The position numbers were made by a program, and so were the translations under genes. Of a DNA stretch of 64,000 nucleotides, positions 46,330 through 53,840 are shown in pieces. The DNA lies in NCBI GenBank assembly GCA_003584705.1, contig AP018536.1:1674001-1738000 (forward strand), given 5' to 3'. Positions within the stretch are counted from its first letter, which is position 1. The number at the start of each line of letters is the position of its first letter. Origin of the DNA: Lachnospiraceae bacterium GAM79 (GTDB taxonomy: Bacteria; Bacillota; Clostridia; Lachnospirales; Lachnospiraceae). The notes beneath the pieces are model-generated. The model did no database searches, was not told the origin of the DNA, and saw nothing but the letters and a program-made list of their open reading frames with translations.

Positions 46330-48543
46330 ATGAGTAATAACGAAATCAGAGAGAAGAGAAAAAAAGTAATCTGTGATCTGGTGAAGGATGATTTTTACGT
46401 TCCGATGAAGGAAAAGGAACTGGCAATGTTTCTTCAGGTCGCAAAAGAAGACCGGGAAGAGTTTCGTGAGATTTTACGGGAACTTTTAGCGGAAGGAAAG
46501 CTTACCCTGACCGTTAAGGGTAAATATATGAAGTCCAACGGTAAGGTTCTGACGGGAACTTTTATCAGCAATGCCAAAGGCTTTGGATTTGTGGAAGTGG
46601 AAGGAAGGGACGAGGATCTGTTCATTCCGGAGGACAAGCAGGGTGGAGCATTCCATAAGGATACCGTGGAAGTGGCACTTCTGCCTGCGAAGACCGGCAA
46701 ACGCCAGGAAGCGCAGGTTATCCGCATCATTGCCAGGGGTATGACTCAGGTGGTGGGAACCTATGAGCAGTCCAAGAGTAATTTCGGCTTTGTCATTCCG
46801 GATAACACGAAGATAGCACAGGATATTTTCGTGCCGAAGGAGTGGTCGAAGGGAGCCATGACCGGACATAAGGTCGTGGTGGAGATCACCGGATACGGCA
46901 CGAATACGAAGAGTCCTGAGGGCAAAGTCGTGGAGATCCTGGGACATATCAACGATCCCGGTGTAGATATCATGTCTATCGTACGTGGCTTTGATCTGCC
47001 GGTGGAATTCGGCGAGAAGATCATGAGCCAGGTGGAGAGGGTATCCCAGGAGGTATCCGAGGCGGATTGTGCCGGACGCAGGGATCTGCGGGATGTGACC
47101 ATGGTGACCATCGACGGAGAGGATGCCAAGGATCTGGATGATGCTGTCAGTGTATCCTTTGATGGGACATATTATCACTTAGGAGTACACATTGCAGATG
47201 TGACGAACTACGTGCAGGAGAATTCCGCACTGGACAGAGAGGCATTAAAACGAGGCACCAGTGTCTATCTGGTGGACCGTGTGATCCCTATGCTGCCCCA
47301 TGCATTGAGTAACGGTATCTGTTCCCTGAATGAGGGCGTGGACCGTCTGGCATTAAGCTGCCTGATGAAGGTGGATGAAGAGGGCGAGATCGTGGACTAT
47401 GAGATCTGCGAATCTGTGATCCGGGTCAATAAGCGGATGTCTTATACCGTGGTGAAAAAGCTGCTGGAGGAGCCAGAGTGTGTAGAGCATAACGCCGATA
47501 TGCCGGACGGAACCTCCGGGGAAGGCGTAGAAACCTCAACAGACTATTCACAGTACAGGGAACTGCTCCCTATGTTCCAACAAATGGCTGAGCTCGCGGA
47601 CAAACTGCGGAAGAAGAGACAGAAGCGGGGATCCATTGATTTCGATTTTCCGGAGTGCAAGATCCTGTTAGATAAGGAAGGACATCCACTGGATATTAAG
47701 CCTTACGAGCGGAATGTAGCGACTATGCTGATCGAGGATTTCATGCTCGCAGCGAATGAGACAGTGGCACAGCATTTTTACTGGCAGGAGCTGCCCTTCG
47801 TCTACCGCGTCCATGATGTACCGGATCCGGAGCGGATCCAGAAGCTGTCTACGTTCATCAGCAATTATGGCTATTACATGAAGGCACTGGGGCGCAGGAA
47901 CAGCAAGGTCTCCACGGAGGAGATCCATCCCAAGGAGATCCAGAAGCTGTTACAGAAGATTGAGGGAACTCCCGAAGAGCCTATGATCGCCAGACTGACC
48001 CTGCGCAGCATGAAACAGGCAAAATACAGCACGGAGTGTACCGGACATTTTGGACTGGCCTGTCAGTATTACTGTCATTTTACTTCGCCGATCCGCCGTT
48101 ATCCGGATCTGCAGATCCATCGTATTATCAAGGAACAGCTGCGGGGACGTCTGAAGGAAGAGCGCATAGAGCATTATCGTGAGATTCTGCCGGAGGTGGC
48201 GGAACATTCTTCCGAGATGGAGCGCCGTGCCGATGAGGCAGAGCGGGAGACGGATAAGCTGAAGAAGGTAGAATATATGGAACAGCACATCGGAGAGGAA
48301 TACGAAGGTGTGATCTCCGGTGTCACCAACTGGGGACTGTATGTGGAACTGCCCAATACCGTGGAGGGTCTGGTCCATATTTCGACGATTCCGGGAGACT
48401 ATTATCACTACAATGAGGCAGCCTGTGAGATGGTGGGGGAAGCCACCGGACGTTGCTTCAAACTGGGAATGCCGGTGCGGATCGAAGTGGAAGACTGTGA
48501 CCGTTTTATGCGGACCATTAATTTCCGGCTGGTGGATAAATAA
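46330..48543 (+). CDS. rnr: Ribonuclease R
   Basis: Processive 3'-5' exoribonuclease that degrades structured RNA and helps trans-translation. The 737-residue protein has an N-terminal winged-helix-like segment, two cold-shock/OB domains (about 65-240), the RNB catalytic domain with DGEDAKDLDDAV (about 257-268) and a C-terminal S1 domain (about 650-735). RBS GAGAGGTTAC. A terminator-like hairpin sits directly upstream with no obvious promoter between, so expression may depend on read-through. Confidence 0.96.
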   Translation: MSNNEIREKRKKVICDLVKDDFYVPMKEKELAMFLQVAKEDREEFREILRELLAEGKLTLTVKGKYMKSNGKVLTGTFISNAKGFGFVEVEGRDEDLFIPEDKQGGAFHKDTVEVALLPAKTGKRQEAQVIRIIARGMTQVVGTYEQSKSNFGFVIPDNTKIAQDIFVPKEWSKGAMTGHKVVVEITGYGTNTKSPEGKVVEILGHINDPGVDIMSIVRGFDLPVEFGEKIMSQVERVSQEVSEADCAGRRDLRDVTMVTIDGEDAKDLDDAVSVSFDGTYYHLGVHIADVTNYVQENSALDREALKRGTSVYLVDRVIPMLPHALSNGICSLNEGVDRLALSCLMKVDEEGEIVDYEICESVIRVNKRMSYTVVKKLLEEPECVEHNADMPDGTSGEGVETSTDYSQYRELLPMFQQMAELADKLRKKRQKRGSIDFDFPECKILLDKEGHPLDIKPYERNVATMLIEDFMLAANETVAQHFYWQELPFVYRVHDVPDPERIQKLSTFISNYGYYMKALGRRNSKVSTEEIHPKEIQKLLQKIEGTPEEPMIARLTLRSMKQAKYSTECTGHFGLACQYYCHFTSPIRRYPDLQIHRIIKEQLRGRLKEERIEHYREILPEVAEHSSEMERRADEAERETDKLKKVEYMEQHIGEEYEGVISGVTNWGLYVELPNTVEGLVHISTIPGDYYHYNEAACEMVGEATGRCFKLGMPVRIEVEDCDRFMRTINFRLVDK

Positions 48544-48600
48544 ACCTATGAATCAAATGAACTGTTAGTTCATTGACAAATACGGAAAATATAGTAAACT

Positions 48601-48669
48601 GTAACTATTCAGAGTCGTTAAAAATAAGTTCCGCAGGTGCGCCTTGTGAATGGGTTTCTGAATAGTTAC
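48601..48669 (+). repeat. 5'-UTR repeat, short version, upstream of smpB
   Basis: GTAACTATTCAG (48601-48612) and CTGAATAGTTAC (48658-48669) are perfect 12-bp inverted ends. The inner 3' part TGTGAATGGGTTTCTG resembles the copies at aroC and 63.7 kb. The element ends 19 bp before the smpB start. Confidence 0.75.
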
Positions 48670-48688
48670 AAGGTTTTAAGAGGTAGCC

Positions 48689-49159
48689 ATGGCAAAAGGA
48701 AAAGAGTCCCAGAAGCTGATCGCAAACAATAAAAAAGCATATCATGATTTTTTCATTGATGAGACCTATGAGTGCGGCATTGCCTTGCACGGCACGGAAG
48801 TAAAGTCCATGCGTATGGGCAAGTGCAGTATCAAGGAGGCGTTCGTCCGCATTGAAGACGGAGAAGTATTCGTCTACGGAATGCATGTAAGTCCTTATGA
48901 GAAGGGGAATATTTTCAACAAAGATCCTCTTCGTGTGAAAAAACTGCTGCTGCATAAGTACGAGATCAACAAACTGCTGGGCAAGATCAAGGAAAAAGGG
49001 TATACATTAGTCCCTTTGCAGGTATACTTTAAAGACGGTAAGGTAAAGGTAGAGATCGGGCTGGCACGTGGTAAGAAGCTCTATGACAAGAGAGAAGCCA
49101 TTGCCAAAAAGGATCAGCGCAGAGAGGCAGAGAAGGAATTCAAGGTCCGCAATTTGTGA
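48689..49159 (+). CDS. smpB: SsrA-binding protein SmpB
   Basis: A 156-residue tmRNA-binding protein. It has [27 protein letters not shown], the OB-fold core, [12 protein letters not shown], and the C-terminal basic tail [36 protein letters not shown]. It precedes its RNA partner ssrA by ~90 bp. The leader carries the short 5'-UTR repeat. Confidence 0.97.
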   Translation: MAKGKESQKLIANNKKAYHDFFIDETYECGIALHGTEVKSMRMGKCSIKEAFVRIEDGEVFVYGMHVSPYEKGNIFNKDPLRVKKLLLHKYEINKLLGKIKEKGYTLVPLQVYFKDGKVKVEIGLARGKKLYDKREAIAKKDQRREAEKEFKVRNL

Positions 49160-49198
49160 TCCACAGGCTCTGATCCTGCAATGCTTTACCGCAAGTGC

Positions 49199-49227
49199 TT
49201 GACAGTGTGTGTGCCATCAAGTATACT
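49199..49227 (+). promoter_or_regulatory. Promoter for tmRNA
   Basis: TTGACA (49199-49204), 17 bp, TATACT (49222-49227), about 20 bp before the mature 5' end. Confidence 0.85.
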
Positions 49228-49246
49228 TGGTCTGACAACTGAATAA

Positions 49247-49587
49247 GGGGTAGTAAAGGTTTCGACAGGGGTTTTGCAGCTGGAGAAGCGAGTCGCATGG
49301 TAATGCGTTAAATGGCCAAATTAAAATTAAACGCTAACGATAATTTAGCATACGCTGCCTAATGGCAGCAGTCGGCCCTAGGGCACTCACACCTTAGGAT
49401 CCCGGCTTCAAACATGTGAGAAACGACATATGCAAAGCTTTGCGCATATGGGCGTAACATGAAGCTACTGAAATGCTCAGGGTGTTTATTCCCGGGGCGA
49501 GGAGGGAATGTCAAAGAATAAACTACACTCGTAGAAGGACAGGGAATAGGCTTTTGGACACGGGTTCGACTCCCGTCTACTCCACTA
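49247..49587 (+). ncRNA. ssrA: Transfer-messenger RNA
   Basis: Starts GGGGTAGTAAAGGTTTCGAC and ends with the T-arm GGGTTCGACTCCC and acceptor strand CTACTCC, which pairs with GGGGTAG. The tag frame is GCC then 14 sense codons from 49318, stop at 49360-49362, giving AKLKLNANDNLAYAA. After the discriminator A (49584) the DNA reads CTA rather than CCA, so the CCA end is probably added by enzyme. This makes the true mature 3' end 49584 plus CCA. Confidence 0.95.
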
Positions 49588-49708
49588 AACCGTAACAAGT
49601 CGAACACCCTGTATAACATTGTGGTATACAGGAATATGTTCTGCCTGGTTTCACAGAGGGAATGGTAATTGTGAGAACGGTTATTGTAGATAGAATCTAC
49701 AGGAAAGC

Positions 49709-49758
49709 AGCGATATTGTAGGTAGGTGATTACACCTCGTACAGTATCGCTATTTTTT
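49709..49758 (+). terminator. Terminator downstream of tmRNA
   Basis: AGCGATATTGTA and TACAGTATCGCT pair around an AGGTG/CACCT inner hairpin, followed by ATTTTTT. Confidence 0.85.
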
Positions 49759-49778
49759 GTAAGGCAATCCTTAAAAAA

Positions 49779-50476
49779 ACCACCTGCTATGCAGGTGGAC
49801 AACAATCGCTTTAGCTTACAGTAAAAACCTCCAATGATATAATAGTGTTGGTTCGCCAACCGCACTAATCAAAGGAGGTATCCAAAGTGGATGTAAATAG
49901 TTTATCACACAGTAAATGGAATTGTAAGTACCATATTGTGTTTGCACCAAAGTTCCGAAGAAAAGTAGCATATGGAGCGTTACGTCAGGACATAGCAAAT
50001 ATTTTGAGCATGCTGTGTAAAAGAAAAGAAGTCAATATAGTGGAAGCAGAGATATGTCCGGATCATGTGCATATGCTTGTAGAGATTCCGCCAAACATCA
50101 GTGTAGCAAGTTTTGTAGGTTAGATAAAAGGAAAAAGTACACTGATGATATTTGAAAGGCATGCAAACCTGAAGTATAAGTATGGCAATCGGCATTTTTG
50201 GTTATTATGTAGATACTGTAGGAAAAAATGCGAAAAAGATCCAAGAGTATATCCAGAACCAATTAAAAGAGGATTTGGAATACGACCAAATGACACTAAA
50301 AGAGTATATTGACCCGTTTACGGGTGAGCCAGTAAAACAAAGCAAATAAGATGAGCCCTTTAGGGCTCTGCAGAGAAATGATGTTGCGGCTGGCGAGCTT
50401 TCAACGGGTCTTTAGACCCAGTGCCGGTAACAGCCCCTTATAGGGGCAGAACAAACCACCGGCTCAGCCGGTGGTT
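49779..50476 (+). mobile_element. IS200/IS605-family element, IS200-like, inactivated
   Basis: Bounded by subterminal hairpins CCACCTGC-TAT-GCAGGTGG (49779-49797) and AACCACCGGC-TCA-GCCGGTGGTT (50454-50476), as in single-strand-transposing elements. Between them are one Y1 transposase gene (broken) and more hairpins (GAGCCC/GGGCTC, GGGTCT/AGACCC, GCCCCT/AGGGGC). No tnpB/omega gene. Confidence 0.85.
49887..50349 (+). pseudogene. tnpA: IS200-type Y1 transposase TnpA, broken by a nonsense codon and a small deletion
   Basis: Starts at GTG 49887 (AAAGGAGGT upstream). The N-terminal half is clear: WNCKYHIVFAPKFRRKVAY and the HUH motif CPDHVHMLVEIPP. A TAG at 50121-50123 replaces a sense codon (family VGYxKGKS). 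After RHFW (near 50200) the frame shifts: the family's CRG-like residues are missing and YYVDTVGKN.. continues in another frame to the stop at 50347-50349. The catalytic Tyr lies after the breaks, so no active enzyme can be made from this copy. Confidence 0.9.
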
Positions 50477-50493
50477 ATGATTCCTGCAGGCAG

Positions 50494-50697
50494 TTATTTT
50501 GTCTTATCGTGTTCGATAATATCGGAAACGGGGCAGTCCAGGATATAGCAGAGTACATCCAGTGTCTTCGTGGTGATGGCCTCGCCTTTCTTCATACGGT
50601 GGATGGTATTGGCGGAAATACCATGCTTAAAGATCAGTTCGTATTCTGTTATGTTCTTACGAAGCAAAGTTTCAAAGAATGGTTTGTATGATATCAT
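50494..50697 (-). CDS. Small Xre-family helix-turn-helix regulator
   Basis: A 67-residue protein that is almost only a Cro/CI-type HTH (ELIFKHGISANTIHRMKKGEAITTKTLDVLCYILDCPVSDII). RBS AGGAGG on the minus strand. Its promoter region overlaps a + strand promoter at 50754-50782. A very similar TTGACTATAC-type sequence recurs at 51135-51163, so it may control both; this is inference. It sits next to the dead IS200 element. Confidence 0.85.
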   Translation of the reverse strand: MISYKPFFETLLRKNITEYELIFKHGISANTIHRMKKGEAITTKTLDVLCYILDCPVSDIIEHDKTK

Positions 50698-50753
50698 GTT
50701 GTCGAATCGAGCCTCCTGATCAATACTATAAAAAGAGTATCATACTTAATTCT

Positions 50754-50782
50754 TTGACTATACCTAATAGATTGACTATAAT
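50754..50782 (+). promoter_or_regulatory. Promoter facing away from the Xre gene
   Basis: TTGACT (50754-50759), 17 bp, TATAAT (50777-50782). The spacer contains a second TTGACTATA, giving a repeated operator-like word. The layout closely matches the promoter at 51135. Confidence 0.65.
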
Positions 50783-50824
50783 GCGAAAAATATAGAGGAA
50801 AATTAACAAAATTCTGTAAACCTA

Positions 50825-50853
50825 TTGACAAATGGACAAAAATATGGTATATT
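50825..50853 (+). promoter_or_regulatory. Promoter of the first leader attenuator
   Basis: TTGACA (50825-50830), 17 bp, TATATT (50848-50853). A terminator hairpin starts only 12 bp past the -10 box. Confidence 0.75.
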
Positions 50854-50864
50854 CTGCGTAGCTT

Positions 50865-50897
50865 GAAACAATACGTAAACGTTTTGTTTCTTTTTTT
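50865..50897 (+). terminator. Promoter-proximal terminator of the first leader
   Basis: GAAACAA..ACGT and ACGT..TTGTTTC form a long hairpin followed by seven T. It starts about +5 of the expected transcript. Confidence 0.8.
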
Positions 50898-50955
50898 ATA
50901 CCTGTTTCCGGGTAAAATGCCCGCGATGGAAGGGAAAGAAAAGAGATAAAACAAG

Positions 50956-51066
50956 ATGTATGTTTCGGCTTTTTTTATTTCAAAAGTGATGTACACAACA
51001 ACGGAACATACATCAGAACCTGTTCATAGAACGGGTTCGGGATGGCTGTTCCGTTTTTTTATATGA
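50956..51066 (+). CDS. Leader peptide spanning a terminator/antiterminator switch (first copy)
   Basis: A 36-codon frame starting MYVSAFFISKV, containing EHTSEP, ending GWLFRFFI. GATGTATGTT (50955-50964) pairs with AACATACATC (51005-51014), an antiterminator; the adjoining AACGGAAC (51000-51007) pairs with GTTCCGTT (51048-51055) followed by T, a terminator. Translation of the frame crosses all three segments, so ribosome position can choose the fold. A sister leader with the same start and layout is at 58019. Confidence 0.6.
   Translation: MYVSAFFISKVMYTTTEHTSEPVHRTGSGWLFRFFI
51000..51060 (+). terminator. Terminator of the first leader switch
   Basis: AACGGAAC (51000-51007) and GTTCCGTT (51048-51055) enclose a GAACC/GGTTC inner stem; T-run 51054-51060. 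It is mutually exclusive with the 50955/51005 pairing. Confidence 0.75.
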
Positions 51067-51134
51067 CGGAGAACAGCGGGTAACGATAAAACGATTCAGA
51101 AATAAAAAGGAGGAGAAAGAGGCAGAAATGTAAA

Positions 51135-51163
51135 TTGACTATACTCAATATATTGAGTATAAT
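51135..51163 (+). promoter_or_regulatory. Promoter with a perfect palindromic operator for the membrane/lipoprotein module
   Basis: TTGACT (51135-51140), 17 bp, TATAAT (51158-51163). A perfect 22-bp palindrome (half TATACTCAATA, 51140-51161) fills the space between the boxes, a classic repressor site. The start codon of the next gene is 52 bp downstream. Just before it, AAAGGAGG leads into ATG directly followed by TAA (51128-51133). Confidence 0.75.
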
Positions 51164-51214
51164 AACGTAAGAAGAAAGTACTACAAAAATTTAAAATACA
51201 AAGGAGATAAAATT

Positions 51215-52051
51215 ATGCCGGAACCGGAAGGACAGGAATTACAGGACAAATTAGGTGCTATTTGGTATGTCATGGACCAGTATCAGAGAGATGTGGAGCA
51301 GTGGCATGATCAAAAGAGAAAATTAAAGGAGAAAAAAGAATATCTGGAAATGAATGGAACCACAAGCAAAGTCATCACTTCCGTGGTTGTGTTGTTTGCC
51401 CTGTTTTATTTGCTACTGGGACTTATTAACCAGAATTTTAGTTCGTTTTTTACGATTGTGCTTCTTTCGGGTTTTTATTTACTGATGCGAAAAACACATG
51501 AAAAATTGGCAAAAGTTTTCCTGATCATATTAGTGTTGGCGGTGATACAAGGTGCGCAGATTTTGGTCCAGGGGATTATGTCAGGGGACTTGGTAGCTTA
51601 TTTGATTCTGGCACTACTGATTCCCCTGACAATTTTCGTCATAAGAATGGGATTACGGGGCAATCGCTCTTATATAGACAAGTACAATGAGCACGTGCGG
51701 CAATACAATGAGCCTTATCTGCAGAAAATGGTTCAATTACAGGCGGATGGGGCAAAGCAGGATAAAGCTTTGAAGGAATTAACAAATGGATGGTTCCCGT
51801 CGGCATATCTGTCTCCTAATGTTGTTCTTACCTTTATAGATTACATGGAGAAGAAAAGAGCGACAACCATGAAAGAACTGGCAAATCTATATGAGATGGA
51901 TAAGCTGTATGCTCGTCAGCGGCAGATGACACAGGAAATCATTGACAGTAATCGTAATATCAATAATCAACTGAGATTCAGCAATATGATCGGAATGTGT
52001 CAGATTATTCAGATGGATAACATCAAGGACTTTGTCAGAAGATATTGGTAG
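51215..52051 (+). CDS. Uncharacterised membrane protein with coiled-coil flanks
   Basis: I do not recognise this 278-residue protein. Residues 5-48 and about 165-250 are charged and helical (coiled-coil-like); four hydrophobic segments lie at about 52-72, 75-92, 98-120 and 124-147. RBS AAAGGAGATAAA. First gene of a module of two membrane proteins and two lipoproteins (51215-55100) behind a palindromic operator. Confidence 0.75.
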   Translation: MPEPEGQELQDKLGAIWYVMDQYQRDVEQWHDQKRKLKEKKEYLEMNGTTSKVITSVVVLFALFYLLLGLINQNFSSFFTIVLLSGFYLLMRKTHEKLAKVFLIILVLAVIQGAQILVQGIMSGDLVAYLILALLIPLTIFVIRMGLRGNRSYIDKYNEHVRQYNEPYLQKMVQLQADGAKQDKALKELTNGWFPSAYLSPNVVLTFIDYMEKKRATTMKELANLYEMDKLYARQRQMTQEIIDSNRNINNQLRFSNMIGMCQIIQMDNIKDFVRRYW

Positions 52052-52062
52052 GAGGAATACAT

Positions 52063-52539
52063 ATGTTTGAATTTATTGGTTTTATGTTAGGAATACAATA
52101 CGGAGAAAAGGTATTCAACCTGTTAGGTGTGCTGCTCCGCGGAGTCGTTACGTTTTTATCTTTTTTCGCATGGCTGAGTGCCTGGGATTTGCTCATGCAG
52201 TATATGTACATAAGCACCATGTACAAAATAATAGCAATCGCATTAATGGTATTATTCGTGGTAAGTTTGTGCTTCTGTGCTTACCGGGCAGAAGTAAAAA
52301 ACGAACATTATTCCAAGATATTTCCGGTGGTATGGTATCTGATCACACTGGCGGTTATGTATTTTCCGGACAAGGAGATAAATGGGGCATTCTATTTTTT
52401 AGCCGTACTTGAGCTTTTTGAAATTTATATTCCCAAGAAATTTCTGGAAATGGAAGAGCGTCGTAAAAAGAAATCCATATTGGTTGAAAATGCAGAATTT
52501 ATCATTCATGAGTACCTGATGAAAATGATCAAAAAATAA
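52063..52539 (+). CDS. Uncharacterised small membrane protein
   Basis: A 158-residue protein with four or five hydrophobic segments (about 20-45, 47-75, 87-105, 110-128) and a basic C-terminal helix (EMEERRKKKS). No family recognised. I chose the ATG at 52063 with AGGAGGAAT upstream; it is 11 bp after the previous gene. Confidence 0.75.
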   Translation: MFEFIGFMLGIQYGEKVFNLLGVLLRGVVTFLSFFAWLSAWDLLMQYMYISTMYKIIAIALMVLFVVSLCFCAYRAEVKNEHYSKIFPVVWYLITLAVMYFPDKEINGAFYFLAVLELFEIYIPKKFLEMEERRKKKSILVENAEFIIHEYLMKMIKK

Positions 52540-52574
52540 GAAAGTATAATACTATGAGAAAGGATGAAACTACC

Positions 52575-53810
52575 ATGAAAAGAGGAAAGAAAGGCCTGGT
52601 GCTGGCAGGGGCATTGCTGTTGACCATGTTTGCCCTGACAGGATGCGGGAAGACGAAAATTAATCTGAATGATTATGTAGAGGTAAATTTTTCGGGATAT
52701 AATACCGCGGGACAAGCGGAAATAAATGAGTTAAAGATAAGAAACGATATTATCCTGGACCATTGGGAGACTTTCGGACTGACAGAAGAGCAACATGAAA
52801 ATGAACAGGCTGCCGCCAATGAGGATACACGTCAGTTCGTGGAGAGTGTTTCTTATTCACTGGATAAGATGAGCGGCCTGCAGAATGGGGATGCCGTTAC
52901 ACTGCAATGGAACGTGCAGGAAAAGGAACTGGATGAGCTTGCGAAAAAAATAAAGGCAGAGTTTGTATATTCAGATATGACATTTACCGTAGAAGGTCTG
53001 GAAGAGCCGGAGGATTGGGATCCCTTTGAAGGAACCGAAATAAACTATAGGGGAAAGCTGCCCTTTGTGAGTGTTGATTATATCGAACATCCGGCGGGCT
53101 CGGACGTACCGGGACTTATCTGGACCAACTCCGATACAGATTTTAACAACAGGGCAGAAGAGTCTGCGGACGCAGAGCATATCAGCAGAGGACTGGAAAA
53201 CGGTGATACCATTACGGTCAACATCTCGGCGCCGGATGGTCAGGACATAATGCAATTCTGTGCCATGCAGGGAAAACGCCCTATTGCCTTATCAAAAGAT
53301 TTCACAGTAGAAGGTCTGGACGGCTATGTCTACGATTTCTCTCAGATTCCGGCGGATCTGTTGAAGCAAATGGATGAAAAAGTACAGGGAATATTGCAGG
53401 AAGAGGCGGAAAATACATGGGACTGGCGGCTGGCAGAGATGAAGCTGTTGGGAAATTATTTTCTCTGTGCGAGAGATGAAGGGATGAGTACGCCGAATTA
53501 TCTTTACTTCATATATGAAATAACGGCGGTAGATGATAGCACCGGAAATTCACAGATCTATTACTATTACGGAAGATATCGCAATCTTAAGATTGCAAGT
53601 GACGGTACCGTAAGCGTTGATGTGGAAGATGTTGCTACGCCGGATGGAAAATATTATAATTGGGGTATGTATGCAGGAGAGGTACACGGAGAAGCGTTTA
53701 TGAAAGGGGATGTTTACTTCATTGGCTATGAACATCTGAATGAATTATATGAAGACAAAGTACAGCAATGGGATGACAGATATATCTGTACCTCAACGGT
53801 GAACCAATAA
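52575..53810 (+). CDS. Uncharacterised lipoprotein, 411 residues
   Basis: Signal peptide with lipobox LTGC (Cys about 24). The mature part looks like several beta-rich repeats: two similar stretches (LNDYVEVNFSGYNTAGQ.. and GKLPFVSVDYIEHPAGSD..), each followed by NGDxVTLQW / NGDTITVNIS and a FTVEGL segment, which suggests a duplicated domain. Resembles clostridial surface lipoproteins of unknown role often placed with SH3 or zinc-ribbon proteins. Start at 52575 with AAAGGATG. Confidence 0.8.
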   Translation: MKRGKKGLVLAGALLLTMFALTGCGKTKINLNDYVEVNFSGYNTAGQAEINELKIRNDIILDHWETFGLTEEQHENEQAAANEDTRQFVESVSYSLDKMSGLQNGDAVTLQWNVQEKELDELAKKIKAEFVYSDMTFTVEGLEEPEDWDPFEGTEINYRGKLPFVSVDYIEHPAGSDVPGLIWTNSDTDFNNRAEESADAEHISRGLENGDTITVNISAPDGQDIMQFCAMQGKRPIALSKDFTVEGLDGYVYDFSQIPADLLKQMDEKVQGILQEEAENTWDWRLAEMKLLGNYFLCARDEGMSTPNYLYFIYEITAVDDSTGNSQIYYYYGRYRNLKIASDGTVSVDVEDVATPDGKYYNWGMYAGEVHGEAFMKGDVYFIGYEHLNELYEDKVQQWDDRYICTSTVNQ

Positions 53811-53840
53811 TTCCTTTGCAAAGGAAAGTGAGGGAAAGCA

